This document shows, piece after piece, positions 18,571 through 28,882 of a DNA stretch of 49,115 nt. The notes below the pieces were generated by a model. It had not been told where the DNA came from, searched no databases, and saw only the letters and a program-made list of their open reading frames with translations. The stretch's first letter is position 1, and every line of letters begins with the position of its first letter. Source of the stretch: Seminavis robusta (lineage: Eukaryota; Bacillariophyta; Bacillariophyceae; Naviculales; Naviculaceae); contig CAICTM010000705.1 in NCBI GenBank assembly GCA_903772945.1, positions 1 through 49,115 of the forward strand, written 5' to 3'. A program made the translations under genes and the position numbers.

Positions 18571-20229
18571 CTAGTTGCCCGTCCGAAAATCCAGGGGCGT
18601 CACCGGGATTGGTCCATTGCCATGCACTAATGCCATGTCAGGGGTAGAAAGCATGGTGGCGGTCAGCTTCTGGGAAGGCGACACCATGGCAGTCAGCTCC
18701 TGGGTAGGAGACACCAAAGCTGTCTTGGTCAAAGGTGCTTGCTGTGGTTGCTCCCCATGGATTCCACCAAGAGTAGAGGGTATCTGCTTGGTGGGCCTCC
18801 TGGCAAATGGACTGGTGATGGTTGGACCTAGACTGGGCCTAGTATCCGAAGACAATGTCACCTCATTGGGCACAAGTCTTGTGGCACTGGCTGTGCCATA
18901 GGTTGGTGGTTCTGTGGGAACCAGGCTGGGAACCTTGGGTGTCACTGTGGGTGATGGACCACTAGGTCTCCTGCCAATGTTGGTTGTGGTGGGACCCTTG
19001 TGTGCTCTGTGCCTTGGAGCAGGTTGCTTGGGGGTCACCACTGTGTGAGTCTGCTCATGTGCTCTTGGTTGTAGAGCTGACTGAGTGGGAGCCACACTTG
19101 GTCTATTTGGTTGTGCAACTGGAATGTTGTTGGCACCAGCTCTGGAAGCTGGTTGCTTACTGGCTGGAGGTTTTGCCATCATGATCTCCCCAGAGGTTGG
19201 ATGACTACTAGGGCTGGCAAGCTCGATAATCTCCCCATCATCCAACGATGGATGGGCACCAGCGAGGGCATTCAAGGGTGTGGCACTGGGCAGCTGGTGG
19301 CTCGTAGCTGGGACACGCATGGGTCGTGTGACAGGCAACTCTCCACAAGCTAGCTTGGGAGATGGAGCCGTGGCTACATTGATGGGCAGCTGGTTGGTGG
19401 CCAAGAGGGCATCAGTCAATCGTTGCTGGATAGCAGTGGCATCTTGCTTGGAACGAGTAGCCCTGTGGCGCTGCTGCTTCTTTGGGCTGTGGAGCCGTTG
19501 GGTACCAATAGCGCTGTCACCAGTCGGCTTGTGGACGCCATCATCACTGCCCATGGCTGACAGTGGAGTGGCATTGGTCTCCCCATGAACTGGTGGTGTC
19601 AAAGCAGGTGTAGGTGCTGTGACAGGTGGCCTAGCAGCTACCATGACCAAGGCTTCCAGTTGAGTTGTCAGTTGGTCCTTCAACGCGATGAACTGAGCTT
19701 CCATCTTTCGCTTGAAGGTTTCGTGGTCAGCTCTCATGAGGTCGAGTTGCTGGGCACCGGTGACCTGTTGCTGTTGAAAGTGGATCAGCATGTCTTCCAT
19801 GGCTGGGGTATAAATGGGATCTGGGTGACAACTGGAGCTGTCAGGAGACAGCTCTGAAATCTCCCCATCACCCAGCTGGTGGTTGGTCCTACCGTAGGCC
19901 ATGGGTGCCGGCCTCTTCTCAAGGATGTCGAAGGGTGATGTGTATGCGTCTGGTGGGGACACTGTTGACACAGGTGGTGCCGGTGTCTTCTCAAGAATGT
20001 CAAAGACGGATTTGTATTCATCTGGTGGTGACACTGGTGGCTGTGTGTCTCGATGCCGGTGGCAGTAGTCTAGGTTGCTGTTGCCAGCTCCATCGTGGTG
20101 TGTGGGGCGGGCACAGGTGTAGCTACCTTGGACTTGGGGGGGACCAGAGTAGACGTAGTGCCAGCCACGGTCGGAGTAGCCAGGGGCATAAGGGTCACTC
20201 ACATCGCTGATGACACCGTAGAAAGACAT
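18571..20229 (-). CDS. Long disordered Pro/Thr/Ser-rich protein, unknown function
   Basis: A 552-residue uninterrupted frame starting MSFYGVISDVSDPYAPGYSD. The N-terminal 110 residues contain a repeated motif: SPPDEYKSVFDILEK and SPPDAYTSPFDILEK, each followed by a Pro-rich linker. Residues about 145-195 (MEDMLIHFQ to TQLEALV) look like a single amphipathic or coiled helix. The remaining 350 residues are low-complexity Pro, Thr, Ser and Ala with basic patches (KKQQRHRATRSK), predicted by eye to be disordered. There is no enzyme motif, signal peptide or membrane segment. It sits between an LTR element and a Penelope-like element, so it may be a gag-like first ORF of another element. The length of the intact frame argues that it is, or recently was, translated. 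Confidence 0.55.
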   Translation of the reverse strand: MSFYGVISDVSDPYAPGYSDRGWHYVYSGPPQVQGSYTCARPTHHDGAGNSNLDYCHRHRDTQPPVSPPDEYKSVFDILEKTPAPPVSTVSPPDAYTSPFDILEKRPAPMAYGRTNHQLGDGEISELSPDSSSCHPDPIYTPAMEDMLIHFQQQQVTGAQQLDLMRADHETFKRKMEAQFIALKDQLTTQLEALVMVAARPPVTAPTPALTPPVHGETNATPLSAMGSDDGVHKPTGDSAIGTQRLHSPKKQQRHRATRSKQDATAIQQRLTDALLATNQLPINVATAPSPKLACGELPVTRPMRVPATSHQLPSATPLNALAGAHPSLDDGEIIELASPSSHPTSGEIMMAKPPASKQPASRAGANNIPVAQPNRPSVAPTQSALQPRAHEQTHTVVTPKQPAPRHRAHKGPTTTNIGRRPSGPSPTVTPKVPSLVPTEPPTYGTASATRLVPNEVTLSSDTRPSLGPTITSPFARRPTKQIPSTLGGIHGEQPQQAPLTKTALVSPTQELTAMVSPSQKLTATMLSTPDMALVHGNGPIPVTPLDFRTGN

Positions 20230-22042
20230 GGTGCCTCTTGTTATCTGTCACAGGAAGAGGTGTAGGCTGTACTTGGTGGCAACACTGGATCTCACCGCTT
20301 GTTGCAGTGCAATAAAGGCTGGCTCAACTGTAATCTGGAATCCACAAAGATGATCTCCAGGAACCTTGCTATGGGCCTGGAAAATTCAATCTAGGTGTAG
20401 TTGAATAAGGTAGCCAGTGTAGAGGGTCTGGAACCTCTTTCCTGAACTGCTGTGGTGCTGCAAACTGCCTTGGTTTGTGGGTATTTTGCCACTGAGGATC
20501 CAGGCAGCTTTGGGCCAATGAATCTCCCCACACAAGTTGCTTGTACTGAAGGTGAGATACCCACTGACTAAACAAGGGATGGCGGATCCAGTGGTGCTAT
20601 CTATACTCTCTCAAAACAGTCGCTTCGTTGTCTCGTGACTCTCCGAGTTGGGCTTGGTGTTGCGATCGTTTGCTCGCTCTCCGTGAAAGATCGCGATTTC
20701 ACGAATTTCAATGACTCGACCACGTAAAACCTTTAAAATGTGAGGCGAAGGATTTACTGAGGCTGAGCCTGCTTTCAGGACAATAACCGGTACGGGGAAC
20801 GTTGTCGTATAAGTCTTCGTGGATCCAGGATCGAATGGGAGCTTCTTCGCCGTTCCGCGCGACGTAGCAAACTGACTCAGTGCACGTCGTATAAGTACCG
20901 AAACTGCACGGACGTTTTGATTGGCTGATTGGCTTCCGTGAAATCGCTGGAGCCTGTACAGGACGGTAACTCGTGACACCGAAAACTGCACGGATGATTC
21001 TTCGGCGTTCCGTGAAATTGCTGAAGAGATAAGCCTCGATATCAACAATAAATCACGTAATTCGCTGGAAGAAGCTGAAAGCAATAAGCCCAACGCAAAA
21101 GAGATAAGCCGAGTTCCTCAAGACGTAAAAGGCTTGCTCGATGGCCAAGATAGGTGCGAACCCAATAAGTCTCGAGTGCTCCGTTACTCCAGCTAGCTTC
21201 TTTCGAGTAAATTGGTTGCTTTTCGCGAACTTCTTTGCTTCGTGCTAGATAGCTCCGTTGTTGCCGTCGTTGATGGTGAGGAAGGTAGGTCCTCGAGGCA
21301 ATGGCAATGGGCATTGTGTGTTGGAGTTGTAGTTGTAGTTGTATTGGTAGATGGTCAACAAGAAGGTTCCTGTCACTGTGGTGGTGGCTGGAACTATCAA
21401 AATCGATCTGAAGGTTGTTGACTTAGGACTTCAAAAGTAGGCTTGAAATCAGCACCAAATTCCAATGAATCAACTGTAGAACAATATATTGTAGTGTAAT
21501 TCGAAGAGATCCTTTTCTCGTCAAGGAGGTCTCTTCTTCCCTTAAGGACTGCCTGCAAATCTATGCTGACTGTTAATCCAATAAGTTTCTAGAAGTATCA
21601 GTTCCAATACTCAAGTAGTGGACTGGTCTCGCTGAAACCCTTCCTCAGGGACAGCGGTAGTCAGGCAGTTCAGGGAGCCTTGTCGTGCCTCAGGAGTGTT
21701 CCAACACCTCCAGTAGGCACCAAACCAAGGTCTTTGTCCTGTCAGTCAGACAGGAGGGCCAGCAGAGCTCTCTGCTGGGCCCTTTTGGGCCAGCTCTCCT
21801 CAGGAGCTGGGGGCCTTCGTTATTCAATCGTGCAGTGGCAGTCTGGGAACAGTACTATCTGCTACCTCCTACTGCTTCTGCCCGGCCTCAACAGGATTGG
21901 TATCAACTGCTGCGGTATCAAAGGGGCTACAAGCTAATCAGGATCGGTCTCAATCTTTCGTACTATTTTCTTAACTATGGTAGAAAGGACGATCCTTTCT
22001 TGCTGCTTTGGCTGGAGATAAGCCAGCTGTGGGTGCTGGAGC
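20230..22042. other. Gene-poor interval
   Basis: Only doubtful frames are seen. A 160-codon minus frame (20611-21093) and a 120-codon plus frame (21685-22047) carry no motif. Around 21640-21830 there are GC-rich palindromic words such as CCAGCAGAGCTCTCTGCTGG and a CAGGAGTG at 21691-21698. Confidence 0.45.
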
Positions 22043-22110
22043 TGTAGGCCAGCATAGCTGTTGGAGCTATCTCTGACGGGATCCAGAGCTCTCGCTCCTA
22101 AAAGTTATCG
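22043..22110. repeat. 68-bp direct repeat, copy 2
   Basis: Same 68 bp as 18074-18141. It ends exactly where the open frame of the gag-like ORF begins. Confidence 0.9.
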
Positions 22111-22115
22111 GAGAT

Positions 22116-22620
22116 TGACAGTGAACCTGCCTCTGACTCCCAACAGATCAAGGATCTGGTCAAGAAAATGGTACAGGAGGAACTGAAACAGACCCAAAAG
22201 CAAATTGCCAGAGCCACTGGCAAACATGTCACCCAAGCGCTCAACCAACAGCGCAACAACAATCAAAACAACAACAGCTCAAAAAACAACAGGAGGGGCC
22301 CAGCCCAGGGAGGCGCCTCCAGCAACAAAAAGAAATCTCCCCACCAACAACAGTCCGCCAGAGGCGGCAGAACCCAACGAGGAAGGTCCCAGTCCGCCCC
22401 AAGAGGCAACCGCCCAAGAAGCCAAAGCAGAGGCCGCCAAGGCGGCCGCGGCGGCAGGGCAGGACGAGGAAGGGGAGGAAGAGCCGGAGGAAGAGGCAAC
22501 GCTACCTCCAGAGGCTCCACAAGATCGAACAGAGGCCGCTCCAGAAGCTCCTCTCCCAGCAGGAGGCAGAACTCCAACACCAGGAGAAGCAGGTCCTCCA
22601 GGCGATCGACAAGGAGATAG
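22116..22620 (+). CDS. RG/SR-rich gag-like ORF
   Basis: The frame is open from just after the 68-bp repeat. An in-frame ATG at 22168 starts MVQEELKQTQKQIARATG. An N-terminal helical stretch (DSQQIKDLVKKMVQEELKQT) is followed by Asn/Gln-rich sequence. Then come dense RG, RGG and SR repeats (for example GRQGGRGGRAGRGRGGRAGG), ending SRRSTRR. Such tails bind RNA, which fits a nucleic-acid-binding gag-like role. From about 22480 the overlapping +2 frame encodes the helical N-terminus of the reverse transcriptase product. The two may therefore be separate overlapping genes, or one protein joined by a frameshift. Confidence 0.55.
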
Positions 22621-24545
22621 AGCTCACATATGGCTTCATCTCAGACCCCGACCTCCATCTACACGACAATGTACAAACTAGACTCCTTCATATGCCGGCC
22701 TGGTACTACTTTGCCAGGCCAACCAATCTTGCATACCACGACCTTACCACGACAATTAAGCCCCCACCAGGCCTCTACTCACTGTTGGGCCTGGGCCACA
22801 AGTTCATTCCTACACCTAGATACTCCCACACTTGGAATGACATCGAATCAAGCACCCTCACCAGGTTCTCCAGGGACCTGAGGGTGAAAGCCTTCTGTAT
22901 TGGCCACATGCAGGAGGACAACACAGACAATAACAATAGCAGTGATGAATACAATCCACGAATGCATCTGAAGTCTGACTGGCTCCCACCAGCCCATATG
23001 GTGCCCACTCCAGTCATAGACCAGCGCCTTCAGCGCTTCAGCAGCTTCCTCCAGAGCAAATTCAGCCGGAAGAAGAGAGGCAGAGCCAACCTTCTGCCCC
23101 ACCAGCGGCGTGCCCTCTGCCAACTCAGACGCAACAATGCCCTTATGGTCGTCCAATGTGACAAGAACCTGGGCCCAGCGACAATTGAACGGCATGCCTA
23201 CATTGAACATGCATTCCGCGACCACCTTGATGATGAAACCACCTATGAATTCATCCCACCCCACAAGGTTGACCACTACAAAGACAAAGTGAAACAGCGT
23301 CTCCTGAAGTGGCTCAAGAACTATGGCAGCACTGCCTGCACTGACAAGGAGAGAAAATTCCTCAAAGCTATGATGAAGAAGAATGAGGAACCATTGGCTC
23401 ATTTCTACTTGACAATGAAAGTCCACAAAACACCCCTCAAAACCAGGCCCATTGTCTCCTACAGTGGCAGCTTGCTGGAGGGGCTGGGCATCTGGCTTGA
23501 CTCCAAGCTTCAGCCAGTTGCTCAGTCAATGAGATCCTACCTGAAAAGCTCCTTCGATCTCAAACAGGAGCTCATGTCCCTGCAGCTACCACCCAATTGC
23601 AAACTCTTCACAGCTGACGCTTCCTCAATGTACACCAACATTCCCACGAGGACAGCCATCACCAAGATCTCAAAGTGGCTCAAAGACAACCAAGAACAGT
23701 TCCCAGACCTGCCCACCAAGGCAGTCCTTAAGGCACTGATTCTCATTAACATTATGGAGTGGAGCTTCTTCCACTTTGGTGACACCACATGGCGGCAACT
23801 CAAGGGCACTGCAATGGGAGCCCCACAGCCCCACCCTATGCCACCATCTTACTTTGCCATCCTGGAGTCCATTCTGCTTCGATCCTTCATGGATAGTCTT
23901 GCAGTTCTGCAGTCTACAGGAGATACATCGATGATGTCTTCGCATATGGCACTGCCGAATGAAGACAACCAGCTCCTGTGGGAGGGCTTCCAAAAGGCAA
24001 GAACAACAATGAGTACAAGCTGCACTGGGAGTTCACTGAACTCTCCAGTCAGGTGGATTTCATGGACATGAAAATCACCCTCACACATGACAACAAACTG
24101 GTCACCACACTGTATGAGAACCAACCAACTTGTATCTCTACACCCATCCCACTCCTGTCACCACCAGGCCTCCTGTCTGAGTGGTGTATGGCAACCTCTT
24201 AGGATCTATACACTCTGCTCTGAGGAGACTGACAGGCTCGCCAGGACCAAGCTCTTCTTCAAGAGGCTCCTGGCCGGGCTACCAAGCCACCACATTAGGC
24301 CCCTTTTTGAAGCAGCAATCCAGGGCAAGGGCCTACACTGCCCCCAGCCCAACAACAAAAAGAGGGACACCATGGGAATCAGCTGCTGCACCTGGAATAC
24401 CATCCCAAGGACCCCCATCAAAGGTCTTCCAGCAAGGCTGGAGGGATTGCATTGCCAATCCCACGAACCTGATGCCCTTCAAGCATGTCGGATCCCACAC
24501 ACAGTGGGCCCATGCGAGGCAACATGCCAATGGGACTGGATAGGA
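22480..24545 (+). pseudogene. Reverse transcriptase, Penelope-like, frameshifted
   Basis: The frame starts with a charged helix (KLLSQQEAELQHQEKQVLQ) and continues through ALMVVQCDKNLGPATIER, MKVHKTPLKTRPIVSYSGS, then KLFTADASSMYTNIPT, which is characteristic of Penelope-like reverse transcriptases (usually DVxSLYTNIP). FGDTTWRQLKGTAMGAP follows. The catalytic motif YRRYIDDVFAYG is present at about 23915-23950 but in the +2 frame, so a frameshift separates it from the fingers. Further shifts occur near 23960, 24110 and 24180, and a region with NLLRIYTLCSEETDRLA continues to about 24545. No GIY-YIG endonuclease is visible. The enzyme is inactive as read. Assignment to Penelope-like elements rests on motifs and should be tested by phylogeny. 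Confidence 0.7.
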
Positions 24546-24659
24546 TGATTTAGCCTACTCCAGGCCCCCCAATCTTGGCAACCTACTGTCCTACAGGAAG
24601 TTCCAGAACTAGATGGCTCCCCGTCTCATCCTTTCTGGATTAGAGGCTTGTCGGGGAGC

Positions 24660-26100
24660 ATGGCACACACACCCACACACCAACACACCTACACACACAC
24701 AACACACATCCAGCCCATCGAGGTATTGGATTTACGGTTTAGTTTAGCTTGGTTTCGGTCTATACCATACCGGCTCTATGTGTCTATTTCAAAATCACCA
24801 CAAACAGGTACCCTTGCTTTTCTCACAGCCTACCCGGCTTGTATCTTTTGCCATCCCCAGCTTGCTCCACTGATGAAGCAAACAGCGAAATTCCTAAGCT
24901 CAGAATTTGGAAATCAGCAAGCAACGGTAACCCCATGGATAAACATCCAATGGTAGATTCGTCGTAGATTAACTCCTAGTAGTGTCTACACACATCTCAC
25001 ACAACACCACACATCTCACACAACACTCAACGTACACACACCTAACACACACACATCCAGCCCATCGAGGTATTGGATTTATGGTTTATTTACTTGGTTT
25101 CGGTCTATACCGTACCAGCTCCTATGTGTCTATTTTCGAAATCACCACAAACAGGGTACCCTTCTTTTCTCACAGCCTACCCGGCTTGTATCTTTTGCCA
25201 TCCCCAGCTTGCTCCACTGATGAAGCAAACAGCGAAATTCTTAAGCTCAGAATTTGAAATCAGCAAGCAACGGATACCCCATGGATAAACATCCAATGGT
25301 AGATTCGTCGTGATTAACTCTTAGTAGTGTCTAACACATCTCACACAACATCACACATCTCACACAGCACTCACGTCAACCTACACACACCTCACACACA
25401 CACACACACACACACATACAGCGATAAAAGTGTGAAAGACCTCAGTCGGTTGAGGGCAAACGCAAGTAAGACATTCAAATGGGAACCAAAAATTCTAGCA
25501 AACAGCGAAATTCTTAAGCTCAGAATTTGGAAATCAGCAAGCAACGGTATACCCCATGGATAAACATCCAATGGTAGATTCGTCGTAGATTAACTCTTAG
25601 TAGTATCTTCACACATCTCATACAACATCACACATCTCACACAGCACTCAACGTACACACACCTACACACACACATCCAGCCCATCGAGGTATTGGATTT
25701 ATGGTTTAGTTTAGCTTGGTTTCGGTCTATACCGTACCAGCTCCTATGTGTCTATTTTCGAAATCACCACAAACAGGGTACCCTTTCTTTTCTCACAGCC
25801 TACCCGGCTTGTATCTTTTGCCATTCCCAGCTTGCTCCACTGATGAAGCAAACAGCGAAATTCTTAAGCTCAGAATTTCGAAATCAGCAAGCAACGGTAT
25901 ACCCCATGGATAAACATCCAATGGTAGATTCGTCGTAGATTAACTCTTAGTAGTGTCTACACATCTCACACAACATCACACATCTCACACAGCACTCACG
26001 TACACACACCTACACACACACATACAGCAATAAAAGTGTGAAAGACCCTCAGTCGGTTGAGGGCAAACACAAGTAAGACATTCAAATGGGAACCGAAAAT
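24660..26100. repeat. Tandem array of about 350-bp units with CA-rich linkers
   Basis: Full units start ACATCCAGCCCATCGAGG at 24706, 25053 and 25673. A shorter variant lies at about 25410-25620 and a truncated one at about 26017-26100. Each full unit has GTATTGGATTTA, then TTTCTCACAGCCTACCCGGC, GCTCAGAATTTGGAAATCAGC and CCAATGGTAGATTCGTCG. Linkers are ACACATCTCACACAACATCAC-type. The variant units replace the first half with TAAAAGTGTGAAAGACC and CAGTCGGTTGAGGG. Confidence 0.9.
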
Positions 26101-26888
26101 TCTAGCATGTCGACTGCAACAGGCCGCCAACAGGCGGCCAGACCACGGGAATCGCGACAGGACTTAGAGGAGACTCTCCACCGGTACACATTGCGTAAAT
26201 ACTCTGATCTACCCTCATGACTACAAATCCTGTATCAGTCCTGTTTGGTGCAATCTCGACTCCGGTGTTGTCGCGACTGCATCCTGCCATACCGGGAACC
26301 ACGGCCACAAACGCAATGAAGAGAGCCAGTGAAGATCCACAGTCAAACAGATTGATCCGTACTGCTACCACTGTTCTATTATCAAGTGTGTTATGATTGA
26401 AGGTGCAGCACTGACTTCTCTCGCCCATTGAAGTTCTATGGTAAACAGCCAGGAGAGAAAGTCAAGCTTGACCGACAACAGTGGTAGCTACCGGTAGGAG
26501 GAGTTCTTTATTCAATCGTTCGATCAAACGACTGGTTCGGTATGAGTAAGCCTGTTATCAAGAGTGTTATTGAAGGTGGAGATTCGAAAGCTATCCCTCA
26601 TTCATTTCTATGGACCATCCCTCATTGAATTGCTATGTCAGATCTTGGCCGCCAACAGGTGAGTTGTTTTAATTATTCATCGGATCGATCGCACCTCTGT
26701 TATATCCAGGCCTCGCCCAAGCCATCTGCCAAGCGAAAGCCATCCCTCATTGAATCATATGGACCATGTGATGGCAGTCAGCTCTTGGCCCCGATCGATC
26801 GATTCGAGGTAAACCTATTATCAAAATTGAAGGTGCAGAATCGAAAGACATCCCGCAAATTTTTAGATCTCTGCTGTCAACAGGTGAG

Positions 26889-27464
26889 TTGGAGGTTTAT
26901 TCGAATGAATCGATCGCACCTCTGTTATCCAAGCTTCCACTCAATCCGACCTTCTCTGGTGCAAAACAGAAAGCCATTCTCCTTGAAATCATACCAGCTT
27001 GGGAAGGTTTCTTGAAGTATGAGAATTTGAAGAGCAATGGTACATCACCGGTTTTCTTCAGTTCAGCACAGAAAACAAAACTCATATCTATTGGTTGTTT
27101 TCTCTGCTGCACTGTCGACAGCCGAGGAAATACCAATGCGCCCTTTTCACTCGATCGATCGCTCTGGATAACAGGAGGGGAGGCTGCTGTCGATCAATCG
27201 CTACTGCTTTTTCAACTCCAATCCTGTCAGCATCCTGAACAGATCGTCATTGAGTCATTGAAACGGAAACAAGAGGAGGCTATACCACAACACACGAGAG
27301 ATTGGATCCTGCTATTGAATTCATCAAGGGCTCCATTTCCTAGTGTTTTGGTGGTGATTCGGACGTCGGTACTCGACTACTCATTTCCTCAGGCCGATAT
27401 TCGCAAGTCCTGGAGCGGCTTGCTGGTTTTTACCCAGAGGAAGATAGATCACAAGCTAGAGTAA
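26889..27464 (+). CDS. Doubtful ORF, no recognised domain
   Basis: A 191-codon frame starting MEVYSNESIAPLLSKLPLN. Composition is not obviously low complexity, but no motif is recognised. It lies among decayed direct repeats (the CAACAGGTGAGTTG block occurs just upstream and again at 26651). It may be a shadow of a decayed element. Confidence 0.25.
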   Translation: MEVYSNESIAPLLSKLPLNPTFSGAKQKAILLEIIPAWEGFLKYENLKSNGTSPVFFSSAQKTKLISIGCFLCCTVDSRGNTNAPFSLDRSLWITGGEAAVDQSLLLFQLQSCQHPEQIVIESLKRKQEEAIPQHTRDWILLLNSSRAPFPSVLVVIRTSVLDYSFPQADIRKSWSGLLVFTQRKIDHKLE

Positions 27465-27924
27465 TAGAATAGAGACTACTTGGAAACCAATACCGGTAGT
27501 ACTACTAGTAGCCAACCTTGCTTGTGGATTGGTCGACGGTGGTACCGGTAGTGATGGCCTTGCAGCTTCTTGCTTGTGGTACGTGCTGGTACCGGTACCG
27601 ATAGATTAATTGGCATGAGGAGTTTACCACTTCTCACTTTTCATACTTTGCACAGACCTCAAGAAATCGTGGTCCTTGGTCACCACTCTTCCAAGAACAT
27701 CCCATTACTCAGTCTACATACGACCTTCTATCCCTCTACGACTACTTGGCAGCCAACCCCGAAAAGACTTCAAGGACGAAATAACCTCATCCCTAAACCT
27801 AAACTGACATCACTCGAGCACTCGGAACGATCAATCCAAGCCACTCGCTCCTCGCACCTCTCTATTTTTGCCCTCAACCGACTGGAGGATGGGAATGATG
27901 ACACGAATGACATGAACAAGTAAA

Positions 27925-28320
27925 GAGAATTCGTGTTAAATCTTTTTTAAAAACTCGTGTTTCAAATTTATTTGTGTTTCAAATTCGTATTTCAAATTCG
28001 TGTTTATTCGTGTTATTTCGTGTTAAATCGTGTTAAATCTTGTTAAATCTTGTTAAATCGTGTTTATTCGTGAACGAACCGTTAACATTAATGAACCGTT
28101 GACGAAGCGTGAACGAAACATCTTTGCGGCCGTTTATTAGCAGTCCTTAAGTACTTGTACTCTGTAAGAACTCGGAACGAATCGTTGAGTATTTGTGTGC
28201 ACTCGTGTTAAATCGTGTTGAATCGTGTTAAATTGTGTTAAATCATGTTAATTCATGTTAATTCGTGTTAATTTGTTTATTTCGCATTAATTCGTTTTAA
28301 ATTCATAAAAACTCGTTCAA
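27925..28320. repeat. TCGTGTTAAA-type degenerate array
   Basis: Two clusters (27930-28075 and 28190-28320) of TCGTGTTAAA, TCGTGTTTATT and TTCGTGTTAATT, strongly AT-rich. No gene is present. Confidence 0.8.
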
Positions 28321-28432
28321 ATTCGTGAAAGCACTTTGTGAAAATTTCGTTTTCTTAGGAGTTTTCATCGTAAATCGTATCAGCATCCCCATCCTCCTGA
28401 GGGTCTTTCACACTTTTAATGCTGTATGTGTG

Positions 28433-28566
28433 CTTGTTAGTGTGTACGTCTCTGTGTGTGAGTGTGTGTGTGTGTAGGTGTGTGTACGTTGAGTGTTGTG
28501 TGAGATGTGTGATGTTGTGTGTGTGTAGGTGTGTGTGTGTGTAGGTGTGTGTGTATGTATGTGTAT
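28433..28566. repeat. TG-rich array, inverted relative to 24.6-26.1 kb
   Basis: GTGTGTGAG, GTACGTTGAGTGTTGTGTG and AGATGTGTGATGTTGTG are the reverse complements of the CA-rich linkers at 24660-26040. Confidence 0.85.
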
Positions 28567-28605
28567 GTTTGTTGCAGCTGTTTTGTCACATTAGGGACAC
28601 TTTCT

Positions 28606-28882
28606 GTTAAGGATAGGATTATATTGTTGCGTCTGTTGGACACAAGTAGTTTCTACACATGGCTACCAGTACTAGCTGGCTATGCAGACTCGCTAGTGTG
28701 TCCAGGTAAACACGGTATAGGTTTGGCCAAAGACATAAGGGACGCTTGCTTCGTTAAGGATAGGGATTAATATTGTGTGTTCTGTTGGACACAGTAGTTT
28801 GGACACATGGGTACCCGTACTGGCTGGCTATCGAGACTCGCTAGTGTGTCCAGTTGAATACGGTAAATGATTTGGCCAAAGA
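28606..28882. repeat. Two-copy tandem repeat (147 and 130 bp)
   Basis: Units at 28606-28752 and 28753-28882 both start GTTAAGGATAGG and share TCTGTTGGACACA, CTGGCTAT and GACTCGCTAGTGTGTCCAG. A third partial start lies at 28883. Confidence 0.85.

Larger units (their letters stand above)
22111..24620 (+). mobile_element. Decayed retroelement with Penelope-like reverse transcriptase
   Basis: It comprises a basic gag-like frame and an overlapping reverse transcriptase frame. No LTR, integrase or GIY-YIG endonuclease is visible up to the end of similarity-like coding sequence near 24545. Near the right end GCTCCCCG (24613) and CGGGGAGC (24652) could form a hairpin. The left limit is abrupt at the 68-bp repeat, so the element may be 5'-truncated. 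Confidence 0.65.
26017..28432. mobile_element. Candidate element between 36-bp inverted repeats
   Basis: The segment 26017-26052 and the reverse complement of 28397-28432 match over 36 bp with one mismatch (CACACATACAGCAATAAAAG at the left outer end). CA/TG arrays extend outward on both sides. The interior (2.3 kb) has direct repeats around ATTGAAGGTGCAGAATCGAAAG (26384, 26560, 26828) and CAACAGGTGAGTTG (26651, 26878), a doubtful ORF and a TCGTGTTAAA array. No transposase motif is recognised, so a non-autonomous element or a chance inversion of the repeat are both possible. Confidence 0.4.

Noticed and set aside
20611..21093. 160-codon minus-strand gene
   Set aside because: No motif, no splice context and poor composition. 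A chance frame is more likely.
22205..22681. Acidic Ala/Glu/Pro-rich protein
   Set aside because: It is the third reading frame of the RG/SR-rich repeat tract; the composition follows from the repeats.
24660..26100. rDNA or snRNA repeat unit
   Set aside because: The units showed no rRNA or spliceosomal RNA signature that I could recognise, and the linkers are simple CA repeats.
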